DNA of 64,000 nucleotides from positions 1 to 64,000 of the forward strand of contig NZ_JAVDQI010000001.1 of NCBI RefSeq assembly GCF_031454185.1. Reading direction: 5' to 3'. Shown in pieces: positions 1-8,427 of this stretch; the first letter of the stretch is position 1, and each line of letters opens with the position of its first letter. This stretch comes from Methanococcoides alaskense. Lineage in GTDB: Archaea; Halobacteriota; Methanosarcinia; Methanosarcinales; Methanosarcinaceae. The position numbers and the translations under genes were made by a program. The notes under the pieces were generated by a model. That model was not told where the DNA came from and did no database searches. It worked only from the letters and a program-made list of their open reading frames with translations.

Positions 1-94
1 TAAAGGTTAAGAGATGCTTGAGCTGTATGAGGTGAAAGTCTCATGTACAGTTCTTAGGCGAGAAAGAGGGAGTAATCCTTCTGACTTAGCCGAC
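1..94 (+). mobile_element. Group II intron, 3' end (domains V and VI)
   Basis: Bases 20-53 have the 34-nt form of a group II intron domain V: GAGC at the start, a GAAA tetraloop-like centre and a closing GTTC, with the two arms pairing. Bases 56-90 can fold as domain VI (GGC pairs with GCC, AGAGG with CCTTCT). The intron probably ends at base 94, because downstream bases continue the reading frame of a cas1-like gene. The body of the intron and any reverse transcriptase lie before the window. Confidence 0.8.
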
Positions 95-216
95 AGATGG
101 GGTCCTCTAAGGGTACTTTGCATTACATGAAACAGAATGCTAAGAGCAACAAGCCGTTTAGCCTCAATGCTCATGTGAGGGGAAGGTTGGAGATGTGGGA
201 AGAATGTTTAAATTGA
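95..216 (+). pseudogene. cas1: cas1-like gene, C-terminal exon interrupted by a group II intron
   Basis: Translation from base 97 gives 39 residues with the motif SKGTLHYMKQNAK and ends at TGA 214-216. The same motif appears in the cas1 C-terminal piece at 38.4-38.6 kb, where the matching N-terminal Cas1 piece is also present. The segment is predicted to be the C-terminal helix-turn-helix-like tail of Cas1. The intron sits just before the codon for the Met of this block. The gene may still work if the intron splices, but the 5' exon is outside the window. Confidence 0.6.
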
Positions 217-324
217 TAAATTTTCATTAAATTCTGGATATCATCAACTTATACCGAATGCAGAGGAAATGGAATAATATCCCATGCAGTATTTTTCATC
301 AATAAAAAAAAACTAGCCATGGGG

Positions 325-687
325 TCAATTTTCCTCATTTTTTTCAGAATCATCGATTCTCTTTCTAATTAATCCTGCAAGTTTTAATGTTAATTTATTT
401 AGTATACTATAGGATTCTATTAAATCCTTATATTTATACGCAGACCAATAATAATCACCGCTTTTTGTCTTTTTTGAGTGTACTAGTTTATTTCGTATAG
501 AAATTGCCTTGATAGCATCATTTATCTCATTTGGTTTTAATATCTCATCATCGTTAAAAAACAAAAATGGCACTGTTTTGGTAAGTAGTGTCACACCAAG
601 TTTCATTCCAAATTCGTTTATAAGCCCATCAATATATTTTTCACCGAATATCTCTTTTTCAGTATCATCTCTGAGCGAATCTTTCAC
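325..687 (-). CDS. HEPN-like C-terminal fragment (probably part of the adjacent upstream gene)
   Basis: This 120-residue helical reading frame carries the motif RNKLVHS near residue 66, which resembles the RNxxxH signature of HEPN proteins (often RNases or dimerisation modules in defence and toxin systems). It starts with GTG, sharing one base with the TAG stop of the frame ending at 687 (TAGTG). The upstream frame ends in a helical stretch where a HEPN fold would begin, and an A6 run lies just before its stop. The pair therefore looks like one protein of about 330 residues split by a frameshift, although translational coupling of two proteins is possible. No specific function can be assigned. 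Confidence 0.5.
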   Translation of the reverse strand: MKDSLRDDTEKEIFGEKYIDGLINEFGMKLGVTLLTKTVPFLFFNDDEILKPNEINDAIKAISIRNKLVHSKKTKSGDYYWSAYKYKDLIESYSILNKLTLKLAGLIRKRIDDSEKNEEN

Positions 688-1328
688 TATTGATACTTTT
701 TTCTGAATTCGAAATCAAGAATTAACCAAATAGCACTTTCAAAAGCCATTGTCATTTGAATAAAGGCAGATTTCCAATCCTGTGCCCTTGCTTTGCAATT
801 TGCTTCGAATAACAATTCATATAACAACATCTTATCTAAATATTTAGTGAGGATTTCCTGTACATCCTGTATAACTTCCTCGCTCTCCATCTGCACCCAA
901 CCGGTCCATCGATCCAATCGCTGACTCCTTGTCGGAACAGAACACAAGATTGTTTCGGCTTGTTCTGAGGATAAAGAAGAACCTTCAGGAGAAATGAGAA
1001 TATGTTCTGAATATAAAAAATCATTAAATAAGTCCACAAATGGTATTTTTTCATACACCCTTCCACTAAGCATATGGGGACTTGCGCCGTTGCAGGCAAC
1101 CATAAGACGATCTAATGCCGAAATTGTTACTGCATACATTTGCGTTTCTTCTATCTTTAATTGTTTCTGATTTGTTTTGACAGACTCAACTATTCTAGTA
1201 AAATCTTCGTTTTCTATCGTTGGATTCTTAAAATGAATTAGCAATTTTGACGCTAATCGATTCATATTCGAATCTTGTTGCTTAATTTCCTCAAAAAATG
1301 ATTGTGGATCTGAGATGTCAGATGACAC
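687..1328 (-). CDS. Hypothetical protein, N-terminal part of a likely split HEPN-like gene
   Basis: This 213-residue soluble protein has no transmembrane segment or signal peptide. The start used is GTG at 1328; no clear ribosome binding site decides it. The last 25 residues (a hydrophobic helix around AFESAIWLILDFEF) look like the first helix of a HEPN domain whose RNxxxH helix is encoded in the next frame. Two adjacent stops (TAG TGA) follow the A6 run. I do not recognise the N-terminal 170 residues. Its position beside a cas1-like gene and a mobile PolB module suggests cargo or a defence gene, but this is inference. Confidence 0.5.
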   Translation of the reverse strand: MSSDISDPQSFFEEIKQQDSNMNRLASKLLIHFKNPTIENEDFTRIVESVKTNQKQLKIEETQMYAVTISALDRLMVACNGASPHMLSGRVYEKIPFVDLFNDFLYSEHILISPEGSSLSSEQAETILCSVPTRSQRLDRWTGWVQMESEEVIQDVQEILTKYLDKMLLYELLFEANCKARAQDWKSAFIQMTMAFESAIWLILDFEFRKKYQ

Positions 1329-1579
1329 TTCATTGTATATCCATATATCAATGATATTTTTCCCGAAAGAGCAATTATACTAATAAATTTTACCAACTTC
1401 AAATCTAAACGGAAGGTAATAAATGGAAGCAAATCCAATATCATCTTTGTTCTCTGGTATGGGAGATGATTGGTTTTTCAGATTAATAATTTCCTTTGTC
1501 ATCATTAATGCTCCAATAGTAGTATCTTCTTGCACTTAGGTAATATTTAAGAGAAGTATTTTTATATAATCACTTCAAC

Positions 1580-2440
1580 TTATTGGATATTGTCTTTATT
1601 ATCTATTGGTTTTCGGAAATGATACATCACATTATTAATGAGTTTAACAGCCTCAACTTTGCCTTCTTGTTTTAACTCAAGCTTGAGATCCAACAAATAG
1701 TTTAAATTTCCAACAATAACTGTAGACAAGGCATCATTCGTGTAATCACTTTCGACAGAAGTGGGTTTCTCTAAATTATAGGCATCTGTTTTAAGCTGGT
1801 TAATAACCGGTCCTTTTAGATTATAGTATCCCATTAGAGTCAAAATATTTTTTCGTAGATCTGGATATATTTCATTCTTTTCAGAAAACTTCTCTAATAT
1901 TGTTTCTAAAATCTCTTTCAGCACAAAACCATGTCTTGGCTTTATTTTTTCTATAATAATACAATGCACAAACAAATCTAACATCATATCAATTGATTCA
2001 TCATCGAGAGACTTGTATATTTTTCCAAAAGCTTCTACAATAGAATCTAATTCTATTTGATTCAAAGGAGCTGCTTGATGATATTCATATATCTCTTCTA
2101 TGAGGTTTTTTCTGTTGGGTACTTCTTTTATTATTTTTTCAATAAGAATATCAAACATTTCACTATAATTGATTTCTTCAAACAATATTATGTAAGAAAA
2201 AAGGTCACCGGAATCCGGTATACCAAATTTCTGTTTTTTAGTACCTTTTTTTAAAATACGGATAGTTTTGTCTTCCCGCATTTGTGACAGTCTTCTATCT
2301 ATAGTTCTGTCGGAATATCCACTATACTCGCTTTTTGGATGTGTCTCAATTAAGTAGTCTTTTAGATCCTGTCTCTTAACATATCTGTGCTTAATCAGAT
2401 ACTCTCTCACTTCTTGTTCAAAGTTTTCAGTCCCTTTCAT
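1580..2440 (-). CDS. Winged-helix regulator-like protein of mobile module 1
   Basis: This 286-residue protein has an N-terminal basic winged-helix-like region (about residues 5-75) and a helical C-terminal half. It is clearly homologous to the 296-residue protein at 39220-40110: both share IKEIYEYY-type and PDLRKNI blocks followed by a Lys/Glu-rich end. Both are divergently transcribed from an HTH-HNH-PolB gene set. Conserved position and an inverted repeat in the shared promoter region suggest that it controls the module, as a repressor or copy-number regulator. The family is not one I can name. The ATG at 2440 is the only early start. Confidence 0.65.
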   Translation of the reverse strand: MKGTENFEQEVREYLIKHRYVKRQDLKDYLIETHPKSEYSGYSDRTIDRRLSQMREDKTIRILKKGTKKQKFGIPDSGDLFSYIILFEEINYSEMFDILIEKIIKEVPNRKNLIEEIYEYHQAAPLNQIELDSIVEAFGKIYKSLDDESIDMMLDLFVHCIIIEKIKPRHGFVLKEILETILEKFSEKNEIYPDLRKNILTLMGYYNLKGPVINQLKTDAYNLEKPTSVESDYTNDALSTVIVGNLNYLLDLKLELKQEGKVEAVKLINNVMYHFRKPIDNKDNIQ

Positions 2441-2486
2441 GTCAATAGCATATCAACTTATGCCATATTTATAAGTAACTAATGCC

Positions 2487-2516
2487 AAAACTAATGACAT
2501 TAAAAATATTAGTTTT
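2487..2516. promoter_or_regulatory. Inverted repeat in the divergent promoter of module 1
   Basis: AAAACTAAT (2487-2495) and ATTAGTTTT (2508-2516) form a perfect 9-bp inverted repeat with a 12-base spacer. It lies between the regulator (start 2440, minus strand) and the HTH-HNH-PolB genes (start 2635, plus strand), where an operator for the divergent regulator would be expected. Confidence 0.5.
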
Positions 2517-2634
2517 GTATATTGTATTTGAGCCCCTCTACTCAATTGGTGATTGAAGTGCGCACGAAGTCGCTGATCAAAATTATGCTCTCTCCGTAGT
2601 TCATGAGGAGTTGGCATAGAGAAGAGGAAGAATA

Positions 2635-3129
2635 ATGAATAAAATTGACATTAGTGAAGTTCCATGGTCTGAGTTATCGGATAAGGACAAAAAAGACAGG
2701 ATATCGGCGCTTGAAATATTAAGGGCAATGCGCCAGGGTGAGTTACTTTCATCAGTAACACAGGTGCTGGGCAAAACCGAGGAGTTTGCGATAAAGCATC
2801 TAGGAAAATCGCTGATAAAATCTGATGGCAGATGGGTGGCCTCGGATACTGACAATATCCAGGCTGAGATGCAGATCTATGAATCGGACAAAGGCTATAC
2901 AACAATCATCATCACCAATTCAGAAGACAGATCCCTGCTTGGGAGGTATTTTGCATATGTCCATATTGCTCTGGATTCTGGTGAACCTTCGGTACTTGAT
3001 GAATTTAAAGATGTGGTTATCGTAGATGCCAAAGGTAAACAGCATAAGCTGGAAACGGACTTGGCGACTCTTTATGAGATTGACGATGCTATGGTGGAAC
3101 CTGAATTCTTTGAAATCTACAAGTATTAA
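2635..3129 (+). CDS. HTH protein of mobile module 1
   Basis: This 164-residue protein has an N-terminal helix-turn-helix (about residues 20-60, ending in the GKSLIKSDGRW block). A C-terminal domain follows, with SLLGRYFAYV and a closing EPEFFEIYK segment. The arrangement matches a family of small HTH proteins common on mobile elements, recognised here by pattern only. The homologue at 40412-41050 is about 48 residues longer at the N terminus. The ATG at 2635 follows a purine-rich GAAGAGGAAGA stretch. The stop is 12 bases before the HNH gene, so the three plus-strand genes probably form one operon. A DNA-binding role in replication or transposition is inferred. Confidence 0.7.
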   Translation: MNKIDISEVPWSELSDKDKKDRISALEILRAMRQGELLSSVTQVLGKTEEFAIKHLGKSLIKSDGRWVASDTDNIQAEMQIYESDKGYTTIIITNSEDRSLLGRYFAYVHIALDSGEPSVLDEFKDVVIVDAKGKQHKLETDLATLYEIDDAMVEPEFFEIYKY

Positions 3130-3141
3130 GGAGGTGATTGA

Positions 3142-3471
3142 ATGGACAAAAAGACTTACAAGAACAGCATTAGGAAGCAGATCCGCGAAAGAGAGCTGAA
3201 GGTTTGCTGTTGCATTTGTGGAGAGGATGATCCTCATGTGATCGAAGATCACCACATAGAAGGAAGGGCAAACTCAGATTTAACGAAACCACTGTGCAAA
3301 AACTGTCATGCTAAAATAACCCATGAACAGAATGCCTTGAAACCAGAATATAGGTTCTGCAAAGCACCACCTAAGAATAAAGGAGGGTTTAGCATGGTTT
3401 CAATTGGAGCCCTCTTAAAAGTGGCAGGCAATATATTGATCAAAAATGCACATGAGGGATTGGATGACTAA
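3142..3471 (+). CDS. Small HNH-type zinc protein of mobile module 1
   Basis: This 109-residue protein has a compact HNH/zinc core: CCCICGEDD (about residues 27-35), then EDHHIEGR with the His pair, then LCKNCHAKIT with the second Cys pair and a final His. It is preceded by an AAGGAGGTGATTG ribosome binding site, one of the strongest in the window. The stop overlaps the polymerase start by 8 bases (ATGACTAA), exactly as in module 2 (ATGTCTAA), so translation is probably coupled. A nuclease function is likely from the family, but the protein is short and could instead be a DNA-binding zinc finger. The homologue at 41067-41399 is 110 residues. Confidence 0.8.
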   Translation: MDKKTYKNSIRKQIRERELKVCCCICGEDDPHVIEDHHIEGRANSDLTKPLCKNCHAKITHEQNALKPEYRFCKAPPKNKGGFSMVSIGALLKVAGNILIKNAHEGLDD

Positions 3472-6175
3472 TGTAGCTGTCAGAACCTTTGCCTCGAGAT
3501 CAGGAGTGAAGGCACGAAACTATCCGTTGAACATAGATTCAGTAGTCTATCCAAGGATCTTTGTATTTGATACAGAGACAACGGTTGATAGCTATCAGAA
3601 TCTGAAAATCGGATACTTTCAGGTATATCAGGAGGATTTTTACCAGCAGGAGGGGCTCTTCTACGACCCCTCTATGCTAAACGAGAAGGAAACAGAATGT
3701 ATTGTAGACTATGCCTCAAAACACAATATTGAGTTGTATACATCAGAAGAGTTCGTGGAAGATGTGTTTTATCCCGAAGTATATAAGCTCAAGAGCCGAT
3801 GTATCGGCTATAATCTGGCATTTGATATCAGCAGACTTGCTTTTGTTTGCAATTCCTCAAGGAATTGGTCCAAAGGTGGGTTTACATTCACACTCTCCAA
3901 AAAGAAGTCAAATCCACAGTTAATTGTCCGTAAGATGGGAGATGCAAGTACATTTAGATTCAGTTCCACTTGGGAAAACAAGAAAAAGAAAAAGAAAATG
4001 AAATATTACCCAGGTGATTTCCTGGATGTGCAAAGGTTAGCAGAAGTGCTACTCGAGTCAAATCATATTTCACTTGCAAAAGCCTGTGAAAGATTAGGGA
4101 CAAAAAGCAGTAAAATCGCTGACATTGAATATGGAGAAGTTACTGAATACTTGATCCAATACCTGATCACTGATGTACGTGCAACTTATGAAGTCTATCT
4201 AAAATTGATGCAAGAACTGAAGCTGTACAGCATACCTATCCCACCTACGCGGATATACAGTGCTGCTTCAATGGCAAAATATGCATTGACAAGTCTTGGT
4301 GTAAATCCATTCAGGGTGCAAAACCCTGAATTTTCTCCTGAGCTGATTGGAAACATCATGACTTCCTATTATGGTGGCAGATGTGAATGTATGCTCAGAA
4401 AACAGTCAATGGAAACGACAGTTCTCGACTTTACAAGCATGTACCCAACTCTGGCACTTGAGATGGATCTCTGGAAATACATCATTGCAGATTCAATTGA
4501 AACACAGGATGTAACTGATGAAGTTGAGCAAATGCTTTCAAACATCAACCATTCATATCTGCAGGATAGCAACAACTGGAAGGATTTTGTTGTTCTTGTG
4601 AAAATAGTCCCATGTGGAGATATCTTGCCAGTGAGAATGGATTACAAGAAAGAGGGGATACTCAATGTGGCTCAGAACTATTTATCAATAACATCTGAAA
4701 TGTGGTATTCTCTACCTGATGTCATTGCTTCAGTCCTGGTGATCGGTAAAGAGCTAAAGATAAGAGAAGCTGTACGATTTGTGCCAAAGGGAGTACAAAA
4801 AGGATTGATAAAGTCATCCATACTTGGAACTGATATAGATCCAGTAAAGGATAATCCCATAAAGGTTCTTGTGGAAGAACGCCAAAGAGTTAAAGAGCGG
4901 ATCAAAAAGATGGAGAAGACAAATCCTCGATACAAACAGTTAGAGGACAGGAGCCGTGCGATTAAAATTCTTGTCAATGCCATGTGTTATGGGATCTTCA
5001 TAGAACTGAATCCTGATAATGAGAAGAGCAGTTTCGATGTTTATGGCCTTGAAGAGATCATCGCTTCAAATAATTATTTTGAAAAGCCGGGTAGATATTT
5101 CAATCCACTCATTGCAACAATGATCACGGCAGGTAGCAGGTTGTTTCTAACCATGGCTGAAACACATCTGAAAAAGTCAGGACACAGTCATATCTATATG
5201 GATACAGATTCAATCTTTGTACCACCAGAAACCGCTGATTCACTGATTGGTCTCTTCCAGCCCTTAAGTCCCTATGATAGCAAAATCCCATTGCTTAAGA
5301 AAGAATGGGATAATGTATTGTTTTATGGGATCAGCAGTAAAAGGTATTCCCTTTACACGCTGAATGAGGATATGATTGAACTTGCAGGAATGGGTGAAGA
5401 CAGGTCATATAAACTTCATGGTCTTGGACACCTTGCCAATCCATTCCCCAATAAGAATGATGACTGGCATGCACAAATATGGTATGACATACTTGGCTTA
5501 CATCACGGGAAAACAACACTTGAAGAGATAGTACAAAAGTATGGCATGCTCTATTCACTATCCAAGTTTACTGTGAGCACCCCTGAGATCCTGAACTATT
5601 TCAAAACCTTTAACAAGGGCAAGCTCTGGAAAAAACAGATTAAACCATTTAATTTTGCCTATACAGGATTCCAGACAACTCTGGAAGGGAACACACCTGT
5701 AAAGCCTCTGGTACCCTATACCAGCGATTCACAAACGGTAGTTTATGGCAAGTTTATCGATCTGTATACAGGCAAGGTCAAAGAAGGTGTGAAATACTTT
5801 AAACCTTTGAGCAAGACCATAACTCAATATGTAGACCATCCGGAGTTAAAGTTCAATCGTGTCACTGGTGTGTTGGAAAGAAAGCACATATATGCTGATG
5901 GAATCACACCCATTGGAAAAGAGACGAACAAAATAGATGAACAGATACTGGAAGGTAGACAACCACAGGTATTCCTTAGTGATGATGAAAGGGAGAAACT
6001 CATCGATAAGTTACTGGAATTCCCTCAGAGAACCGCTGAACAGATGGGTGTTAATAGGGGTACTTTGTCAAAAATCAAACGAAAGATACGTAAGAATAGA
6101 TCTAAATTCAGGATGGATACTAAAGCTACTAAGAAACTGGTGCAGTATCTGTACTGGAATAATGTAAATGAGTGA
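3464..6175 (+). CDS. polB: Family B DNA polymerase of mobile module 1
   Basis: This 903-residue family B polymerase appears complete. The 3'-5' exonuclease motifs are visible: FDTET near residue 36, GYNLAFD near 117 and a YLITDVRATY-type Exo III near 235. The polymerase motifs are DFTSMYPT (motif A, about 322), KILVNAMCYG (motif B, about 500), YMDTDSIF (motif C, about 577) and SSKRYSLY. The C terminus carries a predicted HTH (RTAEQMGVNRGTLSKIK, about residue 855). It differs from the chromosomal replicative PolB by its HTH tail and its coupling to HNH and HTH genes, which point to a self-replicating mobile element such as a casposon. The start at 3464 is chosen by the 8-base overlap shared with module 2. 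Residues that would show protein priming cannot be judged by eye. Confidence 0.9.
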   Translation: MTNVAVRTFASRSGVKARNYPLNIDSVVYPRIFVFDTETTVDSYQNLKIGYFQVYQEDFYQQEGLFYDPSMLNEKETECIVDYASKHNIELYTSEEFVEDVFYPEVYKLKSRCIGYNLAFDISRLAFVCNSSRNWSKGGFTFTLSKKKSNPQLIVRKMGDASTFRFSSTWENKKKKKKMKYYPGDFLDVQRLAEVLLESNHISLAKACERLGTKSSKIADIEYGEVTEYLIQYLITDVRATYEVYLKLMQELKLYSIPIPPTRIYSAASMAKYALTSLGVNPFRVQNPEFSPELIGNIMTSYYGGRCECMLRKQSMETTVLDFTSMYPTLALEMDLWKYIIADSIETQDVTDEVEQMLSNINHSYLQDSNNWKDFVVLVKIVPCGDILPVRMDYKKEGILNVAQNYLSITSEMWYSLPDVIASVLVIGKELKIREAVRFVPKGVQKGLIKSSILGTDIDPVKDNPIKVLVEERQRVKERIKKMEKTNPRYKQLEDRSRAIKILVNAMCYGIFIELNPDNEKSSFDVYGLEEIIASNNYFEKPGRYFNPLIATMITAGSRLFLTMAETHLKKSGHSHIYMDTDSIFVPPETADSLIGLFQPLSPYDSKIPLLKKEWDNVLFYGISSKRYSLYTLNEDMIELAGMGEDRSYKLHGLGHLANPFPNKNDDWHAQIWYDILGLHHGKTTLEEIVQKYGMLYSLSKFTVSTPEILNYFKTFNKGKLWKKQIKPFNFAYTGFQTTLEGNTPVKPLVPYTSDSQTVVYGKFIDLYTGKVKEGVKYFKPLSKTITQYVDHPELKFNRVTGVLERKHIYADGITPIGKETNKIDEQILEGRQPQVFLSDDEREKLIDKLLEFPQRTAEQMGVNRGTLSKIKRKIRKNRSKFRMDTKATKKLVQYLYWNNVNE

Positions 6176-6735
6176 TATTAAGCAGGATACGTGCTAGTAA
6201 GTAGAGGAAATACTTCTAGCTACGTATTCTCTAAAAAAAGCTTTATAGCTAGCGTTTATAGCTATAGTTATATCGCTTTTAGTTAGATCCCTAACGCTTT
6301 TAGTTAGGCGCTTAACGCTTCTAGTAAAATCCTTAACGCTTATCGCTATCTACCTATCTCTTAGAGATAATTATCTATCGTATAGGGATAAGTTTCTATC
6401 TCTTAGAGATAGGTTCCTATCGTATCGAGATTTATACGTATCGTATAAGTTATTATACGATAGTATTTCGAGTTCGGATCTAAATTTAGAGATTTTGAGG
6501 CAAAAAATTTATTTTAGTCTATATCGTAGATTATAGTCTAATATCTTAGTCTAAACGCTAAATAGACTATTTTTAGTCTATTCTTCTAATATAGTATCTC
6601 ATATAAATTTAAATTAATCTTCGGTATTTCTAAATCGGAAATAAATATTTCTATATTAGATATAGCCTTTAGAGTAATATTTATTATCGAATTAGTAATA
6701 TATATATTTTAGAGTAATGTTTATGGCCGTCACAG
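6176..6735 (+). repeat. AT-rich hairpin array, copy 1
   Basis: This 560-base non-coding region directly downstream of polB is built from short repeats and palindromes. It holds three 21-bp tandem units beginning CGCTT (6274-6294, 6295-6315, 6316-6336) and the palindrome TATCTCTTAGAGATA at 6355-6369 and 6397-6411. It also holds ATACGTATCGTATAAG/TTATACGATAGTAT near 6434-6464 and several AGTCTA/TAGACT units at 6515-6580. Bases from about 6395 to 6700 match, in inverted orientation, the array at about 38690-39070. Stop codons are dense in all frames. Confidence 0.85.
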
Positions 6736-7225
6736 TCATTTAAATTACCCCCTGTAGAAATCCTCGAAAAATAAACAATGATACAGTAATTTAGATTGAT
6801 TGTATTAAAGTTCAATACGGTGTTATGTAGCTGATTTCGATAGGTTTTCTACAGAGTCAAATAAATGCAAATGATTTTTCATCTTATCTTATCGATCTGT
6901 TGCTCAAAAATTAATTCGGATCTAACAAAGTAGTACTAGTTTCTATGATGCAAAGTTATCATCTTGTTGGAAGAGTGAAAACTGTCAAACTTGGGTAGGA
7001 CTATAAACTTTTGTTAGATAGCCCGTACCAGCTACTAAATTCTTTTTAGTAGCTATACATTTTCAGTATTCTTTTACAAAATTCTACCATCATAGAACTG
7101 TGAATTCTCATTCTACTGAATGTTAAATTGAGTCTGTTTATTTTTGCTGCCTGTACACAAATCTATCTATTCATCGCAAACTTGCGTACAGCCTGAAATC
7201 GATTAATATATAGAATAAACCTGCA
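6736..7225. other. Non-coding spacer
   Basis: No gene is visible. It contains one strong hairpin (7030-7054, listed separately) and two copies of a TTTCTACA/TGTAGAAA word (near 6763 and 6850) that recurs in other promoter regions of the island. Confidence 0.6.
7030..7054. terminator. Perfect hairpin, possible terminator
   Basis: AGCTACTAAA (7030-7039) pairs perfectly with TTTAGTAGCT (7045-7054) across a 5-base loop. It lies 170 bases beyond the end of the minus-strand PAS-GAF gene, so it may end that transcript. An operator role is equally possible. Confidence 0.4.
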
Positions 7226-8197
7226 TCATTTAGTATCAGAATCAAACTTTTCCTGCCATCCGCGCTGTACCCATGCTGCTGGCCCATGAATCCTTTTAGC
7301 TGCATCTTCAACCCACTTACGTTTAATGTGTGTCCACATGCCCTGCATCAACAACGTCAATTGACGGACATCTGATTCATCATAATCCTCTTCTTTATTT
7401 CCAACCCCTGCAACAGCAACGATTCGATTACCATCAAATATGGGGACATTCATGTGGCTTTTTATTTCCACATGTTCCTCTGGATATCCTTTCTTAAGAG
7501 GACTGGAAGTGGAATAATCATTGGTTACAATGGGTTTTCTCTGTCTTACAGCTTCTCCCCAAAGACCGGTACTTTCCAGAGGATATTCTATGGGTTTATC
7601 TCTAATTTTGCAAACTTTCATCGCGACTCTGGACCAGGAATGCATTATGAGAATTTTTTCGTCGGCACTCAAAAATGCAAGATAGCCCAGCTTGCTTCGG
7701 GTAAGTCTTATCCCTTCTTCAAGGGCAAAATCCGTGATCTCCTGCAGTGGTGCTCCAGTCATCTGGCTAAGTTGCAGCAGTGCTTCCAGGCGAGACACAT
7801 TGAATTCCAATGCCTCCTCTGCCTTTTTGCGTTCTGTGATGTCAAGAATAATTCCCTCATAATGGGAAATTTTGCCATCCTCATCACGCTGGATCAATGT
7901 TCTCTCACTAACCCATCTCACATCTCTAAATTTAGTCAGTATTCTATAATCTAAAGTAAAACCTTTATGCACTTTTTCTTCAAGATATTTGTCAAACTCT
8001 GCGCGAACACGTTCCAGATCATCTGGATGTATTATGTCAGCATAGGGAATGCGTCCTGATGTGAAATCTTCTGGCATATAACCAAATTGCAGGATATTAT
8101 CTGTTACGTATTCCACAGGCCAGTCTTTCTCTGCCTTCCACAAAAAAACAATTATCGGACTGCTATTGATAATTTCTTCCATATCAATTTGCGTCAT
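7226..8197 (-). CDS. PAS-GAF sensor protein without a kinase domain
   Basis: This 323-residue soluble protein has a PAS domain with its PAC end (about residues 5-135, closing in GIILDITERKKAEEAL) and a GAF domain (about 150-300, containing STGLWGEAVRQRKPI and HMNVPIFDGNRIVAVAGVGN). It ends 20 residues after the GAF domain, with no histidine kinase part. The ATG at 8197 follows GGGGAATAAT, so it is preferred to the earlier start. It is closely related to the sensor halves of the proteins at 10651-12714 and 36671-38308. MsmS/RdmS proteins of Methanosarcina acetivorans, which bind haem through a GAF domain, have this arrangement. The Cys in MKVCKI is shared by the paralogues. It could be a truncated kinase or a free sensor partner. 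Confidence 0.75.
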   Translation of the reverse strand: MTQIDMEEIINSSPIIVFLWKAEKDWPVEYVTDNILQFGYMPEDFTSGRIPYADIIHPDDLERVRAEFDKYLEEKVHKGFTLDYRILTKFRDVRWVSERTLIQRDEDGKISHYEGIILDITERKKAEEALEFNVSRLEALLQLSQMTGAPLQEITDFALEEGIRLTRSKLGYLAFLSADEKILIMHSWSRVAMKVCKIRDKPIEYPLESTGLWGEAVRQRKPIVTNDYSTSSPLKKGYPEEHVEIKSHMNVPIFDGNRIVAVAGVGNKEEDYDESDVRQLTLLMQGMWTHIKRKWVEDAAKRIHGPAAWVQRGWQEKFDSDTK

Positions 8198-8427
8198 ATT
8201 ATTCCCCTTTCCCCATTTATTAGACTTCAGAAGAATCAAACTCTCTGCCAGGTGGCATCATGATAATTTTACTGTACTATTGCAGATATTAATTACCGAA
8301 TATCCATTTGTGTAAATGTTTTTATTTTATGCTATATCTACTTATCTGACTTGGGCGAAAGGTAAAACAAGAATAAATTAATATAAATGTCAGGATTTTA
8401 TCTAAATCACAATAAAAATAAATATTT

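Noticed and set aside
687..689. A third pyrrolysine candidate at the TAG ending the frame at 687-1328.
   Set aside because: TGA follows immediately in the same frame, so read-through would add one residue only; a frameshift explains the downstream homology better.
3464..6175. PolB as the chromosomal replicative polymerase.
   Set aside because: It occurs twice, carries an HTH tail and is translationally coupled to a small HNH protein next to repeats and cas1 relics, all signs of a mobile element.
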